Of a DNA stretch of 64,000 bases, positions 24,308 to 33,100 are shown piece after piece (positions within the stretch are counted from its first letter, which is position 1; each line of letters begins with the position of its first letter). This DNA comes from Pseudonocardia halophobica (lineage in GTDB: Bacteria > Actinomycetota > Actinomycetes > Mycobacteriales > Pseudonocardiaceae). The notes under the pieces were generated by a model. That model made no database searches, was not told the origin of the DNA, and was given only the letters and a program-made list of their open reading frames with translations. Where the stretch lies: contig NZ_BSFQ01000004.1 of NCBI RefSeq assembly GCF_027922425.1, forward strand, positions 70,464 through 134,463, written 5' to 3'. The position numbers and the translations under genes were made by a program.

Positions 24308-24835
24308 TCAGACCGTGTCGGCCGAGGATGCGACCAGTGCCTCGGCCTCCTGCTGGGCGACCAGGCCGACCTGGACCAGGTCGAGCGGGCTGATGAACTC
24401 CGACGCCAGCCGCATACCGCCGGCGCGGGCGACGGCGTCGCGGAGCGGGATCGCCCAGCGGTGCTCGAGCAGGACCAGCGCCGCCGCGGTGTCCTCGGGG
24501 ATGTCGGCCAGGACGTCCCACGCCTCCTCGTCGAGCAGCTCCACGCCCCGGTCCGCCGCGGCCTCCCCGAGGGCCGCGCCCTCCTCCGGCGTGAGCCCCG
24601 CACCGACGCCGACCAGGGCGCCGACGACCGCGCCGAACTCCTCCCGTTCGGCCTCGTCCAGCTGGGACTCCTTCAGCACGCTGACCTCGCCGCCGACCGC
24701 CTTGTACACGGCCAGGAAGTCGATCACCCGCACCGTGTCGTCGGCGCGGAGCCGCTCCAGCTCCGCGCGGATCCCGCCCTGGAAGTTCGGGTGGTCGAAC
24801 CCGAGCACCAGCATCTGGACCGGTCCGATCGTCAT
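24308..24835 (-). CDS. DUF6325-family protein
   Basis: A 175-residue soluble acidic protein. The start, TIGPVQMLVLGFDHPNFQGG, and the block DTVRVIDFLAVYK are typical of the DUF6325/DUF1269-like family, in which a membrane or stress-related role has been guessed. A central Glu/Ala-rich helical part (DEAEREEFGAVVGALVGVGA) is followed by ALVLLEHRWAIPLRDAV and GMRLASEFISPLDLVQVGLV. Downstream partner of the 66-residue gene (49 bp gap, same strand). No catalytic motif is visible. Confidence 0.75.
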   Translation of the reverse strand: MTIGPVQMLVLGFDHPNFQGGIRAELERLRADDTVRVIDFLAVYKAVGGEVSVLKESQLDEAEREEFGAVVGALVGVGAGLTPEEGAALGEAAADRGVELLDEEAWDVLADIPEDTAAALVLLEHRWAIPLRDAVARAGGMRLASEFISPLDLVQVGLVAQQEAEALVASSADTV

Positions 24836-24884
24836 GGGCCCTCCTCCTGTTCGTCGTCCCCGGAGAAATCGGGGGAAGGGCGGC

Positions 24885-25085
24885 TCACTGCCCCCCGACG
24901 GCCTGGTCCACCACGGTCGCCAGGCGCGCGAGCAGCTCGTCGGACTCGGCTCGGGTGATCAGGCCGTGCTGTGCCGCCTCCCGCACGTCGGCACACAGGA
25001 CGGCGATCAGCACGCTCGCCCGGTCCCCGTCCTCGGCGACCGGCCGCAGGTAGGGATGTCCGGGACCGGCCAGGGGTCGTGCCAT
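24885..25085 (-). CDS. Small acidic protein, partner of the DUF6325 gene
   Basis: A 66-residue protein. ATG 25085 is fixed by GGGAGGG six bases upstream. The C-terminal half, ADVREAAQHGLITRAESDEL then LARLATVV, has the helix-turn-helix layout of SHOCT-like short domains, where G-x-I-T/S-x-x-E-F/L is typical, though the match is only partial. It probably shares a transcript with the DUF6325 gene. Confidence 0.6.
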   Translation of the reverse strand: MARPLAGPGHPYLRPVAEDGDRASVLIAVLCADVREAAQHGLITRAESDELLARLATVVDQAVGGQ

Positions 25086-25185
25086 CGGTCGCCCTCCCTC
25101 GACACCGGCGCCGCAGCGCCGCCGTCCACCATGGGCAAGGCGCGGCGGGCGCACCTCGCCCCGACGGGGTGAGGGACGGGCGGGG

Positions 25186-25929
25186 TCAGAGCTCGCCGCG
25201 GCGCTGGGTGAGGGTCTCCGCGATGCGGGCGAGCTTGACGTTGAGCGACTGCGAGGCGGACCGCAGGATGCGGAAGGCCTCCTCCGCGTCGACGCCGCGG
25301 CGCTCCATGAGGATCCCCTTGGCCTGGCCGATCACGTCCCGGCTGCGTACGGCCTCGGTCAGCTGGGTGACCTGGAGCTCGGCGCGGGTGGAGGCGAGCG
25401 AGCCGGCGATGGCGGTGGAGGCGTGCGCCGCCAGGACCAGGGCCGCGTCGCGGTCGGCCTGCTCGAGGCCGCCCGGGCGCCGGGAGTAGAGGTTGAGCGA
25501 GCCGATGCGCGGCGGGTCCTGCGCGGGGAACAGGCCGACCGCCAACGCGCTCCCGACGCCCAGCTCGGCGGCCGCGGGGCCCCACTTCGGGAACTCCTTG
25601 CCGGCGGCGAGGTCCTCCGAGAAGGCGATGCCGATGCCGGGGATGCGGCTGGCGTCGAGGCACGGGCCCTCGTCGAACTCGTTCTGCAGCTCGTCGAGCC
25701 GCACGCCCACCGGGTCGGTGGTGGCCGGGGTGTCGATGGTGCCGTCCTGCGACCTCAGCGAGACGCTGACGATGTCCGCGCCGTTCACCACGCGCACCGC
25801 GGCCTGGGCGATGCGGTCGAGCACGTCCTGCACCGTGGGCGCGTCGAGCAGCTTCTCGGAGAGCGAGACGAACTCGGCGACGAGCGGGGGAGGAGCCCCG
25901 AGATCGCCGTACCGGTCGTGCTCCGACAT
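25186..25929 (-). CDS. GAF-ANTAR RNA-binding antitermination regulator
   Basis: A 247-residue regulator. Residues 20-165 form a GAF domain (DVLDRIAQAAVRVVNGADIV, FDEGPCLDASR, RIGSLNLYSRRPGGL); residues about 180-240 form an ANTAR domain (AVRSRDVIGQAKGILMERRG, then DAEEAFRILRSASQ). ANTAR domains bind paired hexaloop RNA hairpins and prevent termination. AGGAGGGA six bases before ATG 25929 fixes the start. In mycobacteria and Pseudonocardiaceae many such proteins respond to light, redox or small ligands; the trigger here is unknown. It lies upstream of the small stress-type genes on the same strand (100 bp gap). Confidence 0.9.
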   Translation of the reverse strand: MSEHDRYGDLGAPPPLVAEFVSLSEKLLDAPTVQDVLDRIAQAAVRVVNGADIVSVSLRSQDGTIDTPATTDPVGVRLDELQNEFDEGPCLDASRIPGIGIAFSEDLAAGKEFPKWGPAAAELGVGSALAVGLFPAQDPPRIGSLNLYSRRPGGLEQADRDAALVLAAHASTAIAGSLASTRAELQVTQLTEAVRSRDVIGQAKGILMERRGVDAEEAFRILRSASQSLNVKLARIAETLTQRRGEL

Positions 25930-26308
25930 GGTGTCCCTCCTGCTCGCCGTGACGGGCCGTTCGAGCGTACGCAACTCGCCCGGTCCTGCCGGGTGGGACC
26001 TTCCTCGGTACCACGGCTGTGGGGGATCACACCGGAGGGACACGGATCCGCGGGCGGGGACGGGGTGGGCCGGGACGTCGGCCGGCCGGTGTCCGGGGGC
26101 CGGGGCCGCAGATCTTGGGGGCGGCTCCCGGCCCGGACAGGTGGACGGGGGGAACCTTCCACCTACCTGCGTGTGTACCGACCGGCGGAGAGCGCGGGCA
26201 AGGCCCGCGCGCCCGCGGACGCAAGATTTTGCCGTCGGCTAACCGGCCTCTCAGCAGGCTCGTACGTTCGCGGCCCGCGAATCCCTCCGCGCCCGGGATG
26301 ATGGCGTC
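25930..26308. other. Divergent intergenic region, no gene seen
   Basis: Holds the upstream regions of the GAF-ANTAR gene (reverse) and the response regulator (forward). The GC-skewed first half shows no coding frame. A slightly AT-richer patch (TTTTGCCGTCGGCTAACC) lies at 26226-26243. GATGAT at 26297-26302 ends six bases before GTG 26309 and is the probable -10 of a leaderless regulator transcript. Confidence 0.4.
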
Positions 26309-27007
26309 GTGAGCGCGCGCATCCTCCTCGTCGAGGACGACCGGGGCCTGGGGGAGGGCATGGTCGAGAGCCTCACGCAGCACGGGCACGAGGTGGTGTG
26401 GGCCCGCACCGGCCGCACCGCCCTCGACTGCGCCGGCGCGGGGGAGCCGCTCGACCTCGTGCTGCTCGACCTCGGGCTGCCCGACATCGACGGCATCCGG
26501 GTGTGCCGGGCGCTGCGGGCGCTCTCCACCGATGTCGTGGTCGTGATCCTGACGGCGCGGGGCGCGGAGATGGACGTCGTCGTCGGGCTCGACGCGGGCG
26601 CCGACGACTACCTCACCAAGCCCGTCCGCCGCGAGGAGCTGCTCGCGCGGGTCCGGGCGCATCTCCGGCGCGGGCGCCCGGGACCGGCCGGCGAGCCCGT
26701 ACGGCTCGGCGACCTCGAGCTCGACCTGCGGGAACGCCGCGTGGCCGTGGCCGGGCGCGAGGTGGTGTTGCGCGCGAAGGAGTTCGACCTGCTGGAGCGG
26801 CTGGTCCGCGACCCCGGGGCCGCGCTCAGCCGCCGCACCCTGATGGCCGACGTGTGGGACGACCACTGGGGCGGGTCCACCAAGACCCTCGACGTCCACG
26901 TCGCGGCGCTGCGCCGGCGGCTGTCCGGGTTCCCGGCCGGCACCCGGCTGCCCCGGATCCGCACGCTGCGCGGGCACGGCTACCGCCTCGACCCGCCGAC
27001 GGCCTAG
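26309..27007 (+). CDS. OmpR/PhoB-family response regulator
   Basis: A 232-residue two-component regulator. The receiver domain has the acidic pocket VEDD near residue 10, phospho-acceptor Asp54 in LDLGLPDIDG, the conserved Thr in LTARG and Lys in YLTKPVRREELLARV. The C-terminal winged helix (residues 135-230) ends RTLRGHGYRLDPP, the signature of OmpR-type DNA-binding domains. GTG 26309 fits leaderless spacing. Its kinase follows 78 bp downstream. Targets unknown; the MFS gene just beyond the kinase is an obvious candidate. Confidence 0.93.
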   Translation: MSARILLVEDDRGLGEGMVESLTQHGHEVVWARTGRTALDCAGAGEPLDLVLLDLGLPDIDGIRVCRALRALSTDVVVVILTARGAEMDVVVGLDAGADDYLTKPVRREELLARVRAHLRRGRPGPAGEPVRLGDLELDLRERRVAVAGREVVLRAKEFDLLERLVRDPGAALSRRTLMADVWDDHWGGSTKTLDVHVAALRRRLSGFPAGTRLPRIRTLRGHGYRLDPPTA

Positions 27008-27085
27008 CCTGCACCCCTCCGCGACGGCGAACTCGGCGCCGGTGCCACCGCCGAGGGACCGCCGCGACCCGCGTGGGGCTGGGGG

Positions 27086-28492
27086 GTGACCGTGCGAGGG
27101 ACCGCTCGCGTCCGCACCCGGATCGTCTCGCTCTCGGTGGCGATCGCGGCGATCGCCGTGACGCTCTTCGGCGTGCCGCTGGCCCTCGGGCTCGCCCGCT
27201 ACGCCGTGGCCGACGAGGGCGTCACGCTGCAGCGGCTGGCCGACCTGACCGCCGCGGCGGTGCTCACCGACCTCGCCCACGACCGCGTCCCCGCGGTGCT
27301 GCCCGGCTCGGGGACACCCGGGACCACCCTCGGGCTCTTCGACGACGACGGGCTGCTCGTGGCCGGCGACGGCACCGCGACCGGCGACGAGCACGTCGCG
27401 GCCGTGCTCGCCGGTGCCGGCCCGCAGGTCGTCGAGAGCGGCGGCAACCTGGTCGCGACCGTGCCGGTGCTCGGGGAGCACGAGATCGTCGGCGTGGTCC
27501 GGGCCTCGCACCCGGTGTCGGCGGTCTACACCGCGCTGGTGCCGCTGTGGCTGGGCATGCTGGGGCTGGCCGCGCTCGTCCTCGCCGCGGCGTGGGTCAT
27601 CGCGCGGCGACAGGCCCGGCGGCTGGCCCGTCCGCTGGAGGAGCTGGCGGTGCTGGCCGACCGGCTCGGTGACGGGGACTTCGGCGTGCGGCCGCGGCGG
27701 ACCGGGCTCGCCGAGGTCGACGCCCTCGGTGCCGCGTTCGCCGGCACCGCCGCCCGGCTCGACGACCTCCTCGCCCGCGAGCGGGCGTTCTCGGCGGAGG
27801 CGTCGCACCAGCTCCGGACGCCGCTGGCGGCGTTGCGGCTGCGGCTGGAGAACGCCCGGGCGGACGCCGGTGCGCGGCCGGGTGCCGACGTCGGTCCCGC
27901 GCTCGACGCGGCCGTCGTCGAGACCGAGCGGTTGACCCGCACGGTCGAGGAGCTGCTGGACCTCGCGCGCTCGCGGGGCGGTGGGCGCGGCCCGGTCGAC
28001 CTGCACGCCGTGCTCGACGAGGTGGCCGAGACCTACCGGCCCCGGCTGGTCGCGGAGGGCCGCAGCCTCGACGTGGAGCTGGACGGGGCGGACGTCGACG
28101 AGCCCGGGGCCGCGGAGCCGGCGGTCGTGGGGTCGCGGGCCGCGATCGGGCAGGTCCTGGCGGTGCTGCTGGACAACGCGCTGCGGCACGGCGGGGGAGC
28201 GGTCCGGGTCGGGGTGCGCGAGGTCGGCGACGCCGTGGCGGTCGACGTGGGCGACGAGGGCCCGGGCTTCACCGACGGCCGTCCCGAGCGCAACGGCCGC
28301 CCGCGCACCGAGACGCCGGCCGACGGCATCGGCCTGGGGCTCCCGCTCGCCACCCGGCTGGCCGAGGACCAGGGCGGCCGGCTGGTCGTCTCGCGGGAGA
28401 GCCCGCTGGTGATGACGCTCTTCCTGCCGCTGGACGACGGGGACGGGGAGGGCGGCGAGCCGGCGGACGAGGGGTCCCGCCCGCCGGGCTGA
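27086..28492 (+). CDS. Sensor histidine kinase, partner of the response regulator
   Basis: A 468-residue membrane kinase. Helix 1 (IVSLSVAIAAIAVTLFGVPL, about residues 11-30) and helix 2 (LGMLGLAALVLAAAWVIARR, about 155-175) enclose an extracytoplasmic sensor domain of about 120 residues with many Asp/Glu/Gly. A HAMP linker follows. His241 in EASHQLRTPLAALRLRLENA is the phosphorylation site; the ATP domain has DNALRHGGG, DEGPGF and IGLGLPLA. The C-terminus is acidic. GTG 27086 has a GGGG-rich ribosome site. Similar to actinobacterial kinases of the PrrB/TcrY type; the signal is unknown. Confidence 0.92.
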   Translation: MTVRGTARVRTRIVSLSVAIAAIAVTLFGVPLALGLARYAVADEGVTLQRLADLTAAAVLTDLAHDRVPAVLPGSGTPGTTLGLFDDDGLLVAGDGTATGDEHVAAVLAGAGPQVVESGGNLVATVPVLGEHEIVGVVRASHPVSAVYTALVPLWLGMLGLAALVLAAAWVIARRQARRLARPLEELAVLADRLGDGDFGVRPRRTGLAEVDALGAAFAGTAARLDDLLARERAFSAEASHQLRTPLAALRLRLENARADAGARPGADVGPALDAAVVETERLTRTVEELLDLARSRGGGRGPVDLHAVLDEVAETYRPRLVAEGRSLDVELDGADVDEPGAAEPAVVGSRAAIGQVLAVLLDNALRHGGGAVRVGVREVGDAVAVDVGDEGPGFTDGRPERNGRPRTETPADGIGLGLPLATRLAEDQGGRLVVSRESPLVMTLFLPLDDGDGEGGEPADEGSRPPG

Positions 28493-28593
28493 CCGCGAGG
28501 GCGGCCCGGAGCCCGGCCGGAGCCGGTACCGTCGGCCCGCTCCGTGCCACTCGGCCCGGTGTGGGCCGACGCAGGAAGGGAACGACGCCGGGC

Positions 28594-29955
28594 ATGGCCG
28601 ACACCCCCGCCCAACCGGACGACCGCCGGGAGACCACGACCGCGGGTGGCCCCGGAAGCACGGCCGAGGACGGCCCCCGAGGCACCGTCGCGGGCGGTCC
28701 GGACGCCGCCGCGACGGGCGCGCCGCCCGCGACGGCCGCCACGGCCGCGCCGCGGCAGGCCGTGCTGTTCCCGCTGTACGCCGCCGGGTTCGTCACCGCC
28801 TTCGGCGCGCACGCCGTCGCGACGGGCGCCGGCGCCGAGGCGGGGGCCGGGCAGCTGTCCCTGCTCGCCCTGGGCCTGGTCCTGGCCGTCTACGACGGCG
28901 CGGAGGTCCTGCTCAAGCCGGTGTTCGGGTCGCTCGCCGACCGCTGGGGCCCGCGCCGCGTGCTGCTGGGCGGCCTCGCCGCGTTCGTCGTGGTGTCCCT
29001 GGCCTACGTGCTGGTCGCACTGGTCGGGGGGATCGCCGCGGGCCCGGGGGGCGCCGTCGCGCTGGCCCTGGCGCGGCTCGGGCAGGGGGCGGCCGCCTCG
29101 GCGTTCTCGCCCGCCGCCGGGGCGATGGTCGGACGGCTGGGGGCCGGCGGCCGCCGCGGGCGCGTCTTCGGTTCCTACGGTGCGTGGAAGGGCCTCGGCT
29201 ACACCGCGGGCCCCCTGCTCGGCGGGGTGGTCATCACCTTCGCCGGGCTCACGGCGCTGTTCGTGGTCCTCGCCGCCGTCGCCGCCGTGGTGACGGTGTG
29301 GGTCGTCCTGGCCGTCCCCGCCCTGCCGGCGTTGCCGCGGCAGCGCCAGACGGTGGTCGACCTCGCGCGCCGGCTGTCCGCCCCGGCCTTCCTGCGCCCG
29401 ACCTCGGCGCTCGCGGGCACCACCGCGGCGCTGGCGACGGCCGTCGGGTTCCTGCCGGTGCTCGGGACCGCGTCCGGGCTCAGCCCGATCGTGACCGGCG
29501 CCGTGGTGGCCTGCCTCGCGCTGTCCTCGACGCTGGTCCAGCCCCGCGCGGGCCGGGCGCACGACCGCGGCCGGTTGAGCACGCGCACGGCGCTCGCGGT
29601 CGGGTTCGCGCTGATGGTCGCGGGCTTCGTCCTCGCCGCGGTGGTCACCGGGATCGGCGCGCTGGTGGTGTCGGCCGTCGTGATCGGGCTCGGGGTCGGG
29701 ATCGCCACCCCGGTCGCGTTCGCGTCGCTGGCCGCGTCCTCCCCGCCGGAGCGGCTCGGCCAGACGATGGGCTCGGCCGAGGTCGGACGGGAGCTGGGCG
29801 ACGCCGGCGGCCCGCTGCTCGTCGGCGTGGTGGCCGCGGCCGCGTCCGTGGCCGCCGGCCTGGGCGCGCTGGCCGCCGTGCTCGCCGTCGTCGGAGTGGC
29901 GGCGACCGCCGGGCGCCGCGCCGCCCCTGCCCCGACGGACGGCGAGCCCGGCTGA
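28594..29955 (+). CDS. MFS transporter
   Basis: A 453-residue major facilitator protein. A 45-residue Thr/Pro/Ala/Gly-rich cytoplasmic leader precedes about twelve helices. Signature A is FGSLADRWGPRRVLLGGL between helices 2 and 3; LARLGQGAAASAFSPAAGAM is helix 4. The second half repeats the fold (RAGRAHDRGRLSTRTALAVG). No substrate motif can be read. Start uncertain: ATG 28594 has only a distant AGGAAGGG, while GTG 28561 in the same frame would add eleven residues. Follows the two-component system on the same strand, so regulation or drug efflux under its control is possible. Confidence 0.8.
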   Translation: MADTPAQPDDRRETTTAGGPGSTAEDGPRGTVAGGPDAAATGAPPATAATAAPRQAVLFPLYAAGFVTAFGAHAVATGAGAEAGAGQLSLLALGLVLAVYDGAEVLLKPVFGSLADRWGPRRVLLGGLAAFVVVSLAYVLVALVGGIAAGPGGAVALALARLGQGAAASAFSPAAGAMVGRLGAGGRRGRVFGSYGAWKGLGYTAGPLLGGVVITFAGLTALFVVLAAVAAVVTVWVVLAVPALPALPRQRQTVVDLARRLSAPAFLRPTSALAGTTAALATAVGFLPVLGTASGLSPIVTGAVVACLALSSTLVQPRAGRAHDRGRLSTRTALAVGFALMVAGFVLAAVVTGIGALVVSAVVIGLGVGIATPVAFASLAASSPPERLGQTMGSAEVGRELGDAGGPLLVGVVAAAASVAAGLGALAAVLAVVGVAATAGRRAAPAPTDGEPG

Positions 29956-30106
29956 GCCCGGGGGACAACCCCCGCGGATCCGGGGGACAGCCCCGGACGA
30001 CCGGAGGCGCGTCCCCATTGGCCGGATCCGGGCGCGCCGACACCCTCGAACCACCGGCGGACCGCCCCACGCGGTCCGCGCGTCGGGTGGAGCAGCGGGG
30101 GACCAC

Positions 30107-33100
30107 ATGTCGATCACACGATCCGGCACGCAGCCGGGCGAGCACGGGCCGCCGAGCCCTGGCCGGCCGGACGTGCCGCTCTCGGAGCTGGTCGTCGTCG
30201 ACCGGCACGAGGCGCAGGGCTGGCGGGTGCGCCGGAACGAGCGCCTCGACTCGGTCTTCGAGGAGCGGTGCGACTGGATCCGCGAGTACGGCCGCGCCGG
30301 CCAGCTCGCCGTCGACGCCCCCGGCGCCTCCCTGACCTACGACGAGCTCGACGCCCGCGCCAACCGGCTCGCCCGCTACCTGCGGCTGCACGGCGCCGGG
30401 GCCGGCGACCGGGTCGCGCTGCTGTTCGACGAGCGCGTCGAGGCCTACGTCGCGCTGCTCGCCGTCCTCAAGATCGGCGCCACGTGCGTGCCGCTCGACC
30501 CGGACGCGCCGGCCGACCGGCTCGCGTTCGTCGTCGCGGACACCTCGGCGCGGATCGTGCTCAGCCGCTCGCACCTGCGCGGCCGGGTGGCGGGCCCGGA
30601 GGCGCTGCGCACCGGCGGGGCCGCCGTGCTCGCGGTCGACGAGGCCGCCGCGCTGATCGCGGAGATGAGCCCGCAGCGGCTGCAGCCCGCCGAGCGGGGC
30701 GGGCTCGGCGACCGGCCCGCGTACGTCGTGCACGTCGCCGACGACTCGGGGTGGTCCGAGGGCGTCGCCATCGACCACCGCGCCATCTGCAACGCCGTGC
30801 GCATCGCCTCGGAGACCTTCGGGATCCGCGGCCACCGCCTCTACCAGGGCCGCGCGCTGTCCTCCGGCGGCGGCATCGAGGAGGTGTGGATGGCGTGGGC
30901 CGCCGGCGCGACGCTGGTGCCCGCGCCCGACGGCCCCGCGCTGCGCGGCCCGGCGCTGCACACCGAGCTCGACGAGCGCCGCGTCACCGCGCTGTGCACC
31001 ACCCCCGCGCTGCTCTCGACGCTCGAGCGGGACCTGCCCCGGCTGCGGTTCCTGCTGGTGTCCGGGGAGCCGTGCCCGCCCGGCCTGGTCGCGCGGTGGC
31101 ACCGCCCCGGCCGGCGCCTGCTCACGGCGTACGTGCCGCCCGGCGCGACCGTGACCGCGGCCTGGGCCGAGGCCCACCCGAACCGGCCGGTGACCGTCGG
31201 CACGCCCCTGCCCACCTACGCGGCCGTGGTGCTCGACCCGGAGTTCCCGCTGGCCCTGCCGCACGGGGAGACCGGCGAGATCGGGGTGGCGGGGCTCGGC
31301 CTCGCCTGCGGCTACCTCGACTCCGGCGACGCGTTCGTCGACGACTTCCTCGGCATCCCCGGCAACCCCTCCGGCCGGATCTACCGCACCGGCGACCTGG
31401 GCCGGGTCGACGCCGGCGGGGAGATCGAGTACCGCGGCCGCATCGCGCTGCAGGTCGTCGTGGGCGGCGAGCGCATCGACCTCACGGCGATCGAGTCGGT
31501 GATGCTGGCGGTCGCCGGCGTGGCGTCCGCGGTCGTGGTCGCGCACGGCGCGGGCCCGGAGGGCACCGAGCTGACCGGCTACTACACCTGCCGGTCCGAC
31601 CGTCCCGCCGACGAGCAGGAGCTCCGGATCCGGCTGCGGGACCGGCTGGCCGCCAGCCACGTCCCGGGCCGCCTGGAGCGGCTCGCCTCGCTCCCGCTGA
31701 CGGCCGACGGCCGGGTGGACCGCGCCGCCCTGCCCGGCCTGCCCGCGCCGCGGAGCGGCACCGAGATGGCGGTGCTGCGGGCCGAGAACGCCCGGTTGCA
31801 GGAGCAGATCGAGGAGCTCCGGCCCCACACCGAGCCGCAGACCGAGCCCCCGGCCGAGCCCCGGTCCGAGCCCCGGCCCGGGCCGCTTCCCGACGTGCTC
31901 ACGCTCGACCAGATCCTCCGGCCCGCGGCACCTCCGGCGCCCGAGGTCCTGACCCTGGACCAGATCCTGGCCGCCCCCGCCCCCGCCGCCCCGGCGCCGG
32001 CCGCCCCAGCGCCCACCCCGGCGCCGGTTCCGGCTCCGACCGCGGCTCCGGCCCCGGCCGCCCCGTCGCACGCCGGCCTGGCCGCCGCGCTCGCGGGCGT
32101 GCTGGCCGAGGTGCTGGCCGTCGAGCACGTGCCCGTCGACCTCGACGTCTTCGACGACCTGGGCGCCGACTCGATGGTGATGACGCGCTTCTGCGCGCGG
32201 CTGCGCACCCGCGAGGACCTGCCGTCGGTCTCGATCAAGGACGTCTACGCCCACCCGACCATCGCCGGCCTCGCCACGGCCTTCGCCGGCGCCACGCCCG
32301 CCCCTGCCGCGGCGCCCGCCGACGGCGCGTCGGTGGTCGCGGGGCTCGCGCAGGTCCTGGCCGAGGTGCTGGCCGTGGACCAGGTGCCCGTCGACCGCAA
32401 CGTGTTCGACGACCTCGGCGCGGACTCGATGGTGATGACCCGGTTCTGCGCGCGGCTGCGCAGCCGCGAGGACCTGCCGTCGATCTCCATCCGCGACGTC
32501 TACGCCAACCCGACGATCGCGGGCATGGCCGCCGCGGCCGCCCCCGCCTCCGTCCAGGCCCCGCCGCAGGCCCCGGTCGCCCCGGTGCGGCACAGCACCG
32601 TCGGCTACCTGCTCACCGGGTTCCTCCAGCTCGCCAGCTTCCTGCTGTACGTGACCGGGCTGGGCTACGTGATGGACCGCGCCTACGTCTGGATCCTGGG
32701 GAGCACCGGCCTGCTGGACATCTACGTGCGCTCCGCCACCGCCGGCGCGGCCGCGTTCCTGGCGATGTGCGTGCTGCCGGTCGCGGCGAAGTGGGTGCTG
32801 ATCGGGCGCTGGAAGGAGGGGGAGGTCCCGGTCTGGAGCTTGCGGTACTTCCGGTTCTGGCTGGTCAGGGTGCTGACCCGGGCCAACCCGCTGGTCCTGG
32901 TCATGGTCGGGTCGCCGCTGTACACGCTGTACCTGCGCGCGCTGGGCGCGAAGGTGGGCAAGAACGTCGCGATCTTCACCAAGCAGCTGCCCGTCGCCAC
33001 CGACCTGCTCACCATCGGCTCGGGCACCGTGATCCGCAAGGACGCCGTGCTGCTGGGCTACCGGGCGCACGCCGGGAAGATCCAGACCGGGCGGGTCACG

